From positions 12,020,810 through 12,084,809 of the forward strand of contig NC_092051.1 in the NCBI RefSeq assembly GCF_003086295.3: a DNA stretch of 64,000 nt, in the 5' to 3' direction. The translations under genes were made by a program, and so were the position numbers. Numbering within the stretch: the first letter of the stretch is position 1; the number at the start of each line of letters is the position of its first letter. Below the pieces are notes generated by a model. That model ran no database searches and had not been told where the DNA came from. It worked only from the letters and a program-made list of their open reading frames with translations. The DNA is from Arachis hypogaea (lineage: Eukaryota; Streptophyta; Magnoliopsida; Fabales; Fabaceae). Below, piece by piece: positions 44,543 through 55,642 of this stretch.

Positions 44543-44599
44543 CATTCCAATCGATTAAAGTTTATATTTGATCCTTGACGTTCGTCCAGGAGTGTAAAA

Positions 44600-45110
44600 T
44601 CGTGTTTCTTTCAGAATCAATCGATTGAATTTTAGGTTTCTCATAACTCAATCGATTGGACTACAGGTTATTATCACAAAACAATCGATTGAAAATTACA
44701 AGGCTGCAAAGTTTTCGCAAAATCAATCGATTGGTCATATTACCCAATCGATTGAACGATGACTAAAATGTGGGATTTTAATAATTCAATCGATTGAATG
44801 CTTGAAAATAACCTGAGGTCTCACAATTCAATCGATTGGTTGTGTTATCCAATCGATTGAATTCATCAAAACAATATGGATTTGTCAAATTCAATCGATT
44901 GGTTGTGCTACCAAATCGATTGAAGCTTCAAAGTAACTCAAAGTCTCACAATTCAATCGATTGGTTTTGTTACCCAATCGATTGAAGTTTGTACGTGACT
45001 CCAATTCAATCGATTGGTATGAGAATTCAATCGATTGGGAAGTGATGTAAATGTGTTTTTTTATTAATTCAATCGATTGGTAATGTAATCCAATCGATTG
45101 AAATTTGAAA
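44600..45110. repeat. Left array of CAATCGATTG palindromes
   Basis: About 15 intact copies of the 10-bp palindrome plus variants. Many are paired as TTCAATCGATTGG, a spacer of about 10 bp, then CCAATCGATTGAA, so each pair forms a larger dyad. Pairs recur roughly every 60-70 bp. Confidence 0.93.
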
Positions 45111-45314
45111 TTAGCTATCTATTAAACCCAAACCATGCGTATTCACTCTCTCAGTAAATTCATCGCCGAAATCTTGTTCGAATTCATTCTGTTCATCCAT
45201 CGTATCTTGGTCACAAACTAGCTCTTTTTGTTGGTGGTTAATGTCATCGTCCTCCTGGTATTGCTCATTCTTCTCAGTGTCCGTAAATATACCTGACATC
45301 TTAAAAATGTCCAA
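45111..45314 (-). CDS. Short acidic ORF inside the Mutator-like element, unrecognised
   Basis: 67 residues starting MDIFKMSGIF, rich in Asp, Glu, Gln and Asn (QEDDDINHQQKEL, EFEQDFGDEFTERV), with a stop just before the palindrome array. Acidic N-termini of this kind precede the FAR1-like DNA-binding domain in some plant Mutator transposases. That is only a suggestion: no DNA-binding or catalytic domain follows, because a hAT-type element lies upstream. Confidence 0.3.
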   Translation of the reverse strand: MDIFKMSGIFTDTEKNEQYQEDDDINHQQKELVCDQDTMDEQNEFEQDFGDEFTERVNTHGLGLIDS

Positions 45315-45381
45315 TGAAAAAAAATTCAGTACACTCCGTCTTATGACATTACAAAAAATAAATAGATTCTAATATAGCGAA

Positions 45382-46193
45382 CAGGGACGGATCCAGAGAA
45401 TTAATATGGAGGGGCCAAGTTTTAAATAATTTTTTTTATTCTATAAAAATAATTAACATATAGCTATTGGAGTTAGTTTTTTAAAAGATTTATTAATATA
45501 TATAATTATAATTTTGTTGGCTAATTTTATTTTTAATACGATGATTACATAAAGAAAATATAACAATATCAATAGTATATTATAAAATTATAAAATACTA
45601 ATAATTTATAGCGTGTTTAGTTAAAAATTATCACATATCTTATTAATTAAAATTAATTCTTTCAAAAGTTTTAAAAAATTTAAAAATAAATTATAAATTA
45701 TTAATTATTTGAAAGACACAGTACTCTTATAGAATACAAGATATAAGATATTTTTATAAAATTTTTCTTTTAACAACGTAAATTTAGAAGAAAAATGTAT
45801 CTTTTTTACAAGAAAATAATATTTAAAGTACATAATATGACTACCAAAATATAACTACGTAAGTTATTATTAATATAAAAATATGAATGTTAAATATATT
45901 AATATAAAAGAACAAATGATATTTTTTAAAAATAAATATAGAAATTATTACATAAAAACTAATTTGAAAGGTATAAAAACTTGAGGGTATGATATTTAAT
46001 TAGTTAGGTAAAAAAATTAATGAATTAAATAATTAAGACATAAATTTATTATATAATGAACAATACTACATATAAAATTATTAAATTACAGAATATTTTT
46101 TTATTTTTTAAACACAAATCTTATATATAAATATAGTTTCTTAAAATTTTGGGAGGTCCAGGTCAGTACTCACCTCCTCTGGGTCCGTCCCTA
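45382..46193. mobile_element. Non-autonomous hAT-type element, CAGGRACGGATCC family, copy 3
   Basis: It starts CAGGGACGGATCCAGAG and ends GGGTCCGTCCCTA, the family's inverted ends with one changed terminal base. The 8-bp flanks (ATAGCGAA and ATTGCTAG) agree at only 5 positions, so the TSD is decayed or absent. AT-rich interior without coding sequence. Confidence 0.65.
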
Positions 46194-46769
46194 ATTGCTA
46201 GCTAATTAATATTAAAAAATATTAAAATTTATTTACTTTTTAGTATTTCTCAATGTCTGTGAATTAATAAAAGATAAAAAAAATACTTTTTCATTACACA
46301 ATCAATTTCACGAATAAAGTTTCGAAACGAAGAATTGCAAAATTAGAGATTTTATTCACTAACCTCGATTTTGTAATCAAAATGATGGATTGTTTTCTGA
46401 ACACTACAATGAGAAAATTGATTGGACCTTTACTGTTACTGTGATTATCAATTAATGATGAACAAATATTGGATATTAAATAGACGGATAAAAAATGAAG
46501 AAAAATTGAAAATTAAGTAGATGGATATCCTAAAGAAAAATAATGAAATTTTTTATAATCAAAGAGATTGATACACGATTCCAATGGTGGGATTGAATAA
46601 TTGGTGATAGATTATTTATCAATTTATAATGTTAATATTAAGGAAAAGATAAGATTAGAGTATCTAAATCAAAATAAAGCCTTAAAATTGAGGATAGAAT
46701 TTTAAAGATAAGATAGATGAATAATAAGATAATTTTTTTTAACGATAAGAAAATTTAAAACGACGTAAT

Positions 46770-47105
46770 ACACAATTCAATCGATTGGGTAGCACAACCA
46801 ATCGATTGATTTTGGAAACCCATATTGTTTTGATGACTTCAATTGATTGGGTAACATAACCAATCAATTGAATTGTGAGACCTCGGGTTGTTTTGAAGCA
46901 TTCAATCGATTGGGTAGTATAAGTAATCGATTGAATTATTAAAAACTCACATTTTAGTCATCGTTCAATCGATTGGATAATATGACCAATCGATTGATTT
47001 TGCGAAAACCTTGCAACCTTGCAATTTTCAATCTATTGTTTTGTGATAACAACCTCTAGTCCAATCGATTGAGTTATGGAAACCTAAAATTCAATCGATT
47101 GATTC
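46770..47105. repeat. Right array of CAATCGATTG palindromes
   Basis: About eight intact copies plus mutated ones (CAATTGATTG, CAATCAATTG, CAATCTATTG). This is the inverted counterpart of the left array, with the same dyad pairing. Confidence 0.9.
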
Positions 47106-47169
47106 TGAAAGAAACACGATTTCACACCCCTGGACGAACGTCAAGGATCAAATATAAACTTTAATATAA

Positions 47170-47503
47170 TGTATACAAATATATATTAATTTTAAAAACT
47201 TTAAATTCTAGCCCTATAACGATAGAGAAGAAAATGGCTAGAATTTAGAATTCTCAAAATTAATATATATAATAAGAGTATTTTAGTCATTTTATATAAT
47301 AGGGGTATTGTAGTCATTTTTTATAAAAAAATAATATTAATTTAGACGGATTCAAAATTTGATTTACTATTTTTCGGTCAAATTAATTTGTCTAATCTAA
47401 TTTTGACAAAAAAACATAATTTAAGTGATTATATATGTTAACTTTTAATTATTAAAAAATATTTTAAAAAAAAAGACGTTTTATGTGTCTTTTTGAGCAT
47501 CCC
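47170..47503. mobile_element. Mutator-type MITE, family A copy 3, right half only
   Basis: It matches the right half of 25240-25843: TTCTAGCCCTATAACGAT, ATAATAAGAGTATTTTAGTC, the AATTTTGACAAAAA stretch and AAAAGACGTTTTATGTGTC. The left half is missing, and it begins right where the CAATCGATTG element ends, so one arm was lost. Confidence 0.8.
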
Positions 47504-48358
47504 CATTTAAGTAATCTTCATGAATATTACTCATAATATTCATTGGTCTGTTTATTTGGATTTACTTATTGAATTTTCATCTTTTTTGTTAGTCATTGTG
47601 GTTTGGTAGGATTCCTATTTAGTTATTGCTGTAATTTATCTCTCCAAATGATCTAACTACACCTATTTTGGTTAGGTATAGTTCCACAAATCATTTTTAT
47701 TCTCGTATATGATATTTATTAAAAAGTTGAACCACCTATATGTAGTTAAACTAAATCTTGAATCAAGCAAACTGAAGAGGTAAGCAACACTTGTGGAATT
47801 GTGTGAACTAAAGAACTTGTTCTTGTTGCTAATTAAAGCATTATTATTGCAGGGTTTTATGTACATATACTCAATGATGAGAGGTTCAGTAGCTTAAGGT
47901 GCAGGGTTAGGAGAACTGTATGAAGAGGCAATAGCAAGTGGATTCCTTCTTGTGATATCTCAGTTGGAAGGGAAAAGCATAATGCCAAAGATTGTGTGCA
48001 GTAGTGGTCTTATTTATTCCTTATGATCCAGAGACTCATTGGACATCATGGCTTCTGCCCATGTTTGTGGTTGCAAATATTGCAAATACTCCAGGGTAAT
48101 AGTGTCGCCAGGTTCCTTGGCAGGATCTCTTTTCAGCTTCTTAGGGAGAATCCACTGCTTGGCCCTTCTTCAACGTAACACCTCTCACTTCCCTTCATTC
48201 TTTTTTTGCTTTTATTCAATCACTTGCTCTACTTGTTTCTATCTCATGCAAATTCCTCCAATTAGTGAAAATTTATATATTTCAAGTCAAGTACTTTTTG
48301 TTTTTATTCAAATTTCTAATTTCTTAGTTGCAAATCATTTTGAAGCAGAACCACAGAA
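47504..48358. other. Unassigned region upstream of the HIPP fragment
   Basis: Less AT-rich than true spacer. 47860-48140 has coding-like composition and a possible splice acceptor (ATTATTGCAG, about 47853), but stops fall in every frame and I recognise no family. It may be another captured fragment. Confidence 0.4.
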
Positions 48359-49524
48359 ATGGGTGAAGTAAGAATTCTCCTTACACTCTACTTTCATTCA
48401 TTTTGTTTCTTTCTTTCTATTTCTTCATTTGGTTCATGCATTTAAATTAAATGAGGTTTTGTGTTTTGGTGTTATAGAAGAAGAAGAAGGAGGAGGAGGA
48501 GGAAAAGAAAGAATAGAGCAAAAAAGAGGAAGAGGAGAAGGAGAATAAAGAAAAGAAGGAAAAAGAGTCTCCAGCAGAAGAAATAGTACTTAAGGTTGAT
48601 ATGCATTGTGAAGCTTGTGCAAGGAAAGTTGTAAAAGCATTGAAAGGCTTTCAAGGTCACTCATTTTCTTCTTATTCTTCTTCTTTTTCTTTTTTCTTTT
48701 AAATAAATGTTTAATCCTATATTGCAATTATAAGCAAAATTATTTGAATTCAGTTATTTACTCTATGGATGAACAAATTAAAGTGGAGCATTATTCTGCT
48801 GTAGTTTTTTAATGGGTTTGTGTCAGCTTGCTAGTACTCTTTTTTCATAGTTGTATGTTTCTTTTTTACCTCTTTCTTTAATTTACTTGTTAAGAGGGGA
48901 TCTACTTTCCATTATTGATTTTGAATTTCACAACATAAATGGTGAAATAAGTTTGTCATGTGTGCTTTATTCTGAACTTTTTACAGGTCAATTTTCACAT
49001 GTTTTATTCATTCAAATAAATACAATGTTCATCATTGCATTTAGATTCATTGTTAGCAAAGGAATGATCAAAGGATATCCATATCTAAAGATTAAGCTAA
49101 GGTGGTAGAAAAGATCAATAATAGTAAAAAAAAAAAGTAGTATCTTATATTATAAATGCTTTAAACTGATTTGAATTTTGAAAAAAGAAACATCACTCAT
49201 CTTTTTCTAGAATTTCAATTAAATTAAATCAAATTAGTTAAATGTCTTAAAATAAAATAATAATAGATTTGGACAAAATATTTGTAATGTTTGGGGAAAA
49301 TAGGAGTGGAGGAGGTGAGTGCAGATAGCAAGGGGAGCAAAGTGGTGGTGAAAGGAAAGGAAGCTGACCCCATGAAAGTGGTTGAGAGGCTTCAAAAGAA
49401 AAGTGGTAAAAAAGTAGAGTTCATTTCACCTTTGCCTAAACCTCAACAAGAAGAACAGGGGAAAAAGGAAGAACCACCCAAAAAAGAAGAGCCTCTGCAA
49501 CCACCTCAAGAGAACAAAGATCAG
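48359..49524 (+). pseudogene. HIPP (heavy-metal-associated isoprenylated protein), truncated
   Basis: HIPPs bind metal ions through HMA domains. Exon 1 is only ATG GGT GAA (48359-48367). Exon 2 (48478-48655) encodes a Lys/Glu-rich stretch and the first half of an HMA domain with its metal-binding MHCEACARKV (CxxC). Exon 3 (49304-49524) gives VEEVSADSKGSKVVVKGKEA and KKVEFISPLPKP, then a Pro/Glu/Lys-rich linker. Splice phases all fit. An in-frame TAG at 48514-48516 interrupts the Lys/Glu stretch. The second HMA domain and the C-terminal isoprenylation box expected in this subgroup are absent: after the donor at 49525 the next recognisable sequence is from a different gene. Confidence 0.88.
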
Positions 49525-49650
49525 GTACTTCAATTTATTCATTCTCTTTGTCATCTACTAACCTTTCTCTATGATGTTAACATTGTTACTAAAATTAGAA
49601 ATGTGTATAGCATATGTTTACTTGAGGTGCTTGATAGAGTTGCTAGATAA

Positions 49651-49890
49651 AGCTATAGAGAAAAATCGTCTCTGTTTGATGAATTTAGATGGGGTTATAG
49701 GCCAAGTGACTACTCAAGATGGGGTTCCTCAGATGATGATAATGGCCTTGGAGATTCACCCAACACAACGTTTTCGCCAGCTGCCTCTAATGAAGATGGA
49801 TATGGAATGGCAGGGAGGTCAAGGTATTGTGTTGTTGCAAGCAAGCAAATGGTAGGAGTATTTCTTACCATATGGGTTTTACATATTTGA
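49651..49890 (+). pseudogene. Type I inositol polyphosphate 5-phosphatase fragment
   Basis: An open stretch of 79 codons reads SYREKSSLFDEFRWGYRPSD, SRWGSSDDDNGLGDSP, then SRYCVVASKQMVGVFLTIWV and stops at 49890. The SKQMVGxFLTxWV block is a hallmark of plant type I inositol 5-phosphatases, where it opens the catalytic domain that removes the 5-phosphate from inositol phosphates. Only this N-terminal piece is here; the catalytic core is absent. It lies on the same strand as the HIPP and SURNod19 pieces. Confidence 0.68.
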
Positions 49891-50191
49891 TGCTTCCATG
49901 CATATTCAAGTACTTTCTGTATCCCTTGTTCATATATAATCATATATGCTCACATTTATTGCTTCTAAAGCATAACTTATGTACCTAAAATTAAAGTTTA
50001 TTCAGGCTAAGTATTCATCCTGAAAATATAAGCTATTTTGCATCTTTCTATGATATAATCATGAAGTCCTTTGTGTCATTACAATTACAATGAATTTTCC
50101 ACCTGAGTTAGAAACCTTACATGCATGATGCAACCTATTACTGATCAGAAAACTGGTCAAACAAGAACAAGTCACTTTGAACAAAAACTGG

Positions 50192-53100
50192 TCAGAAACC
50201 TTCATAATCTCCTACATTAAACCCTTTTTTTTTTATCATTTGTCGAAGTAAATGCTCAGCGAGTTTAAGTCTCCTTTCTTTCTTGTCCAACCTAGCTTTA
50301 AGGTAAGCATTCTCTTCTTGCATTTTCCTCATTATTTCTTTATGTTCTGTCACTCGCAACCACTCAGATGCTTGAGAATTAGAGCCATGAAAACTGAGTC
50401 TTTTGTCAACTACAGTCGACTCTAGTCCAAGTCCATAAATTTTTCCTTTTTTAGATCCAGCTATTTCTTGCCACACATCCGTCTCATCTGGTGCATTACT
50501 TCCTTCTTCAGATGTTTTTTGTATAACCTGTTCCATAGCATTCTTAAATTCACCCTGCCATGCATGCAGAAAATTAATGTATATGTTAAGTGCTCAACTA
50601 CAAAGCTCAAAGACTCAATGAAAATTAAATTCATCCTGCCATCTTTGAAAACTAAAAATAAAGCATGTTAAGTAACAATTACAAAGCTCAAAGACTCATT
50701 AAGTTCTTGGAGGATTCGGTCAAATAAACAGTTTAGAGTTCACGGTTGCTAATGATAAATGTCAACAGTCATGGGAATTAGTTAGATACTCCACCTATAA
50801 AGATAAAGAAAAACAAGTTGCATAGAATCAAAACACTGGATTAGCTATGAGCATCACTATACTCATGTTATCGCACAGAATCATAAATGTTCTTTGGTGG
50901 TTGATGTTTAACTCCTAAACAAAATATTTTTGCCAAACTAATTTTACTTTAACTAATTTCAGGATGGAAGAGTCATATGCAATTCACTACCAAAATATGG
51001 AAATGGAAGTGAAGCAGGAAATGAGAAAGGGTACCTGGTGGGAATGACAACTTGCTACCCTCAACCTGGCTCTATCAAGATCTCTAGTGGTGAAGTTTTG
51101 ACTTTGGAGGTTGACTACAGCAAACACTAAGCTGCATAGTGGTGTTATGGGACTTTTCTACTTCCTTGTTGCTGATGACCTCCCACATCACAAGAACTAA
51201 AACTCATCTCATTTAATTGTTTATATCTTCTATGATATTATTTTAGCATGCCATATGATTTTATAATAAGTTATGGGGTGGGACTTGTAACTAGTAAATA
51301 AATGCATATATTCTTTGCGAAGAAGAATATATAATTGTGTTTGTGTGATTTTAGATTACTGTCTATGTAATATGTTCTCTTCCTACAATTAATAACAAAT
51401 AACAGTAATTATGAATATGGCTGATTTTATATTACTAACATGATATTTTCATTCCCTCTTATATTTATAGTTTAATTACAACTTGCAAGGCCTCTCTCTA
51501 TTGGAATTTCCAAAAGGATGTTACAACTAATGCACATCAGCACCAATACAATATGATATATTTGCATTCCCTATAAATATTACAACTACAGAGGGGGCAT
51601 ATATGTTGATAAAAAATAACAGAACAGCCTTATGAGCTGAAACACTAGCCCTAATGCAATATTAAAATAATATATACAGAGGGAGAGATATATATTTTGA
51701 TTAAGATAGACTCACCTCAACATATTTTGATTTCTTATCCACCCATGTCTCATCCTTGTGTTTGTGGGTCTTCGCAAACAATTCTAACAGTGTTGGAGTC
51801 CTCTTTAATGATTTTTTCTACCAAACATATAAATTAAAAAACCCATGAGTATCAACTACCAATTGAAGTGTATAAAATTATAACATAAAATATCTAAGTT
51901 TTTCTATAACAGCACCATATTAGTTTTGTGTTGGCTAATGGAAATTGGGCCAGCAGTATGAAGAGACGCTCCAAATCCGCCGCAATCAGATGCTCGATTT
52001 GACTTGCCTTGCGCGCTCTTTTTTAGAAACCCAGTGTCAGCATTCCAATAAGTACAGAGCGAATCCCACACATCATCTTCTATCCATTGAGGTTTGACAC
52101 GACTTTTACGAGCTTTTCCCAACAAACTTTTTAGTAATGCCACACCTCGCCTCTCAAAATTTTTTCGAGCCCAATAAAGATCTGGAGGAAAAAACTGATG
52201 TTGGCTCTGGATAATCAACACAAGCAAGAATAGTTATAAGTTGATATATATTATATTTTTCAAACTTAGAACTAATTCTTAATCTACCAAAGATTAAATG
52301 TTTCTCTAAAACCTACTTTGAACTTTTCCCACCAAGATTTCCTAGTAGCATCTGGTATCTTTTTCCACGAAGGCCACGGCTGAGAGTAATGCTCTTTAAT
52401 GATATCCGAAATTGCACGAGCCGCGGTAAGTGAAGGTAAAAATCTGTAGATATTACTTAATATCAATCGGAATACAATATAAGAGGTTAACTTCAAAAAA
52501 TAAAATTATTGTAGTCTTGTATGGTGTTAAGGAAGTAAACTTAGAATGATAAGGCCCTGTTCTAATAGTAAAAACAGAATAAATTTATCCTAAATCCCAA
52601 AAAATTGTTAAGGAAGTAAATCTATCCCCACAAAACACAAAACAAAATCTGTTGATGACAACAGATCAAGCACCAAAGGAGTGAAATCTTCTTATAGTGG
52701 ACATCAATAAATTAATGAACAATGGTATATTACAAAGCAGTTTGTCATTGTTAAATGTTAAAATATATTAAAAAATACAAAACTAGGGGGAACTCGAGTC
52801 ATTTGTAATTACCAAAAAATGCTATAATACCCTTAAAAACTACTAATAACTAATCAGAAATATATATCATTGATATTGAGATATAATAATAACTAATAAG
52901 ACCCATTCAAAACAAATTAATAAAGATTTTCAGGATCTATTTATTTTTTAAGAAATAATAATTAATTTCTTATTCAATCATTATATTCTTTATTATTTAT
53001 ATCTGAATAAGTATCTATTTTCTTATTCTATTAATAAGTAGTTTAATTGTTATGTACATTTATTCTATATTAACATACCCTTCTCCTGCCAAGTCCAGTT

Positions 53101-53419
53101 TTAGCTTCCATTGACTTGTCTCAACATTTTAAGACGCGTGTAATGAGGGAAGTGTATTAGACATCTGCATAATTTCAAATAAACTAAGCACAAACATGTA
53201 TTACTAAATCAAATAAATGGTTTTTCAGGAAAATACCCTTTTGGAAGTTCCAGAATCATCTTCCACCACCCAAGTAGCTTTGGAGCAATAAGGTCTCAGC
53301 ACTCGATTCCTATAGAAAGAACGATTAAACAATCAGCCCCTAAGAGGCTGAGACAAACAGAAAGAAAGGAAGAGGAAGAAGACAACTTACCTGAGAGGAA
53401 GACAACGAATGGCCCACAT
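50192..53419 (-). CDS. Ptta/En-Spm-type plant transposase protein, seven exons, intact
   Basis: Exons on the minus strand: 53391-53419, 53237-53309, 53079-53119, 52317-52443, 51916-52206, 51716-51817 and 50192-50554. They sum to 1,026 nt (341 aa), with GT-AG borders and consistent phases throughout. The start is MWAIRCLPLR. The core matches the plant transposase (Ptta/En/Spm, Transposase_24) family: FLPSLTAARAISDIIKEHY, PWPSWKKIPDATRKSWWEKF, the VWDSL and GGFGASLHTAGPISISQHK blocks, then RTPTLLELFAKTHKHKDETW and a C-terminal coiled coil (EHKEIMRKMQEENAYLKARL). A 5' UTR exon probably lies at 54775-55095. Such proteins accompany CACTA transposons as DNA-binding partners or persist as domesticated genes; no CACTA ends were found nearby. 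The E3 acceptor is my choice because it alone keeps the frame open. Confidence 0.8.
50963..51200 (+). pseudogene. SURNod19-type protein, C-terminal fragment
   Basis: After an acceptor (AATTTCAG) the frame reads DGRVICNSLPKYGNGSEAGN, then KGYLVGMTTCYPQPGSIKI and VLTLEVDYSK. After a shift near 51127 the neighbouring frame gives KLHSGVMGLFYFLVADDLPH and a stop at 51198-51200. This is the end of stress up-regulated Nod19-like proteins, a plant extracellular or endomembrane family of unknown reaction. The one-frame slip and the lack of any upstream exon make it a dead fragment. It lies on the plus strand inside the last intron of the Ptta-like gene. Confidence 0.75.
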
Positions 53420-54179
53420 CTTTGAAGAAGATGACGGAAGTCTTAATACCCTCTGCAAAATTAATTAATTCTGTTTTACAAACTGGCTACTAGGTCCGAA
53501 GAAAAATTTGGCATACTTACTAATTGATATTTACAATATTTTCTCAAAATATCCACAACTAATAAAAGAAAGTGACTATTTTCTTGGATCGATGCAAAGC
53601 TTCATTATAAATGTCAATACATAGTAAGCAGGGCACCACTTACTAGCCCACAATTATAAAATACAGTGATCTAACTGCTAAAGAAAATGGAATAACATAA
53701 GTCTGATGCAATTAGAATAGAAGCAAGCATGCAGATAATCTTTATTAGAATCTGCAGAGTTTGTGCAATTAAAGGAACATGTTCATTATATTATATAGGA
53801 AAGAACTGATACAGTATCATCTTCTAGTTAGAGAGTTCCACGGTAGCATTGTATGCCGAAAAAGGTTCTGGTGATTGGTGAAGGAAAAGAATAATGAGTT
53901 GAACACTCAGTCCAAAACAAATATTTCAACAATAAACAAATCACATTATTGAAGGTTGATGTCTAACAAGACCTAATTTCTAACAAGGTTGATGTTCAAT
54001 CACACACTTCACAGCCTAACTGCTACTGAATTGGTACAGTTTCTCACATAATTCTAACAATTAAAAACACCAAAATATAAGTGTTCATACTTCATACTGC
54101 ATTGTTTGAAGAAAAACAAAAAGATAAACAGTGGCTTTTGTGTGTAATTAGTACAAATAACCTCAGAAAATCAAAAATC

Positions 54180-54720
54180 AAAATCATGAATCCAGCAAAT
54201 AAATAAATCATGAACAGATAACAAATCAATCAAAATTTTGAATCCAGCAAACAAATAAATCAAAAAATTAGGCACAGAAAATCAGAAGGCAACAAAATAA
54301 ATTGAAATCAGTAAATCAAGCAATTGAAATCAGTAAATCAAGCAGGCAGCAAATAAATCGAAATCACAAATTCAAGAAGGCAGCAAAATAAATTGAAATC
54401 AGTAAATCAAGCAGGCAGCAAATAAATCAAAATCACAAATTCAAGAAGGCAGCAAAATAAATTGAAATCAGTTCAAGCAGGCAGCAAATAAATCGAAATC
54501 ACAAATTCAAGAAGGCAGCAAAATAAATCGAAATCAGTAAAAAATCAAGCACAGAACTCATAATCAGAACTCAGAAGGCAACAAGTTCAAGCACAGAACT
54601 CATAATCAGAACTCAGAAGGCAGCAAGTTCAGACGGAGGCGAGATCAGAAAATCAAAATCAAGAAGCATAGAACTCATAAATCATAATCAGAACTCAGAA
54701 GGCAGCAACTTCAAGCATAG
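54180..54720. repeat. Imperfect 66-69-bp tandem repeat
   Basis: The block TTCAAGAAGGCAGCAAAATA recurs at 54371, 54440 and 54506, with GAAATCAGTAAATCAAGCAG between. Further degenerate AGAACTCATAATCAGAACTC units follow to 54720. It occupies the presumed first intron of the Ptta-like gene. Confidence 0.8.
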
Positions 54721-54774
54721 AACCTCAGAAGCAGGAAGAACCAGAAGGCAGCAAATAAATCAAGAACAGAGTAC

Positions 54775-55095
54775 CGGCGGCGAGTGAGGACGCGGTGTCG
54801 GCGACGCCCCAACGAGTTGGCGAGCTCGGCGACGTTCAGCAACGGCAAATGAGGAGGCGGGCTCGGCGAGCTCGGGGACGTTCGGCGACGGCAATGAGGA
54901 GGCGGGCTCGGCGAGAAGCAGAACGCGGTGGTGGTTGCGGCCCTCAACGTCGGCGCTGCTGTGGATGGGTGTGGGTGGCTCCGTGGCTGCTTGCTTGGGT
55001 GGCTCGGTGGTGAATCTGGAGCTTGGTGGGTGAATGCACTGGAAAGGGGAAACTGGAAAGTGGAATGGAAACTGATTAGCGTTGCTGTGGGTTAC
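54775..55095 (-). other. Probable 5' UTR exon of the Ptta-like gene
   Basis: A GC-rich island (CGGCGAGCTCGG, GCGGCGAG) in AT-rich surroundings ends, read on the minus strand, at a good donor, GCCG/GTACTC (54775/54774). The matching acceptor TTTTGCAG lies at 53453-53460, just upstream of the start exon. Short Ala/Pro/Arg-rich ORFs across it are composition artefacts. CpG-rich leader exons of this type also occur at 20100-20634, 58620-59030 and 63000-63250. Confidence 0.5.
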
Positions 55096-55099
55096 ACGA

Positions 55100-55633
55100 T
55101 CTCCTTTTTCTTCTTTCCTTTTTTTTTTTTTTTAAAAAAGCCAAAACATACTCATTCACATCCAGATCATGAATGTTTGGAACTCATATTATGCAAGGAG
55201 ACATTTTTGCTAATTCGAATTGAAGGATAATATAAAATCGGGTTTATTTCCGGCATTATATCCATAATTAGCGCATTTATCATAATTAAAAGCTCCAACT
55301 CCGTATCAAGGTCACGGTCGATTTCGTCACTATCATCAATATATTGCAAACCATAATTTAAAATATAGTTTAGTGTATAAAATAATGAATGAGAAATAAT
55401 ATTTTTTAATTTTTTTTGTATAGTTTCATTCTTTCACTTAAAATTTTTTTTCTTTCTTATTTTATAGTTTTAGATTTGAGTTTTATTCCTAACTTTGAAA
55501 AAAAAATAATAAATCATGTGAAATTGTTCTATTAAGAAATAATAGAAAAAGATCTTAATATCCAATAGAATAAATTATTCGGAGTTAAAATGTCTTTTTT
55601 TCGTATTGTTAGAGAATAAGTTGTCATTTAATT
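55100..55633. other. AT-rich spacer
   Basis: A T-rich tract lies at 55115-55135. No gene recognised on either strand. Confidence 0.45.
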
Positions 55634-55642
55634 TAAATAAAT

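Larger units (their letters stand above)
44543..47165. mobile_element. Mutator-like element with CAATCGATTG-array terminal repeats
   Basis: The left end (ATTAAAGTTTATATTTGATC then CTTGACGTTCGTCC) is matched inverted at the right end (GGACGAACGTCAAGGATC then AAATATAAACTTTAAT). The arms are about 570 bp (44543-45115) and about 400 bp (46770-47165) and consist mostly of the palindrome CAATCGATTG with short spacers. The interior holds one short acidic ORF (45111-45314) and a nested hAT-type copy (45382-46193). No TSD could be confirmed, so the superfamily call rests on long array-type TIRs and is tentative. Confidence 0.7.

Noticed and set aside
44600..47105. CRISPR-like repeat array (CAATCGATTG)
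   Set aside because: The repeat is only 10 bp, palindromic, irregularly spaced and mirrored at both ends of an element in a plant nuclear genome.
48359..51200. One long HIPP gene running through to 51200
   Set aside because: After 49524 the recognisable pieces belong to unrelated families (inositol 5-phosphatase, SURNod19), and frames and nonsense codons do not allow one protein.
54711..55230. Several Ala/Pro/Arg-rich ORFs on both strands
   Set aside because: Open frames caused by GC-rich leader DNA; better explained as a 5' UTR exon of the minus-strand gene.
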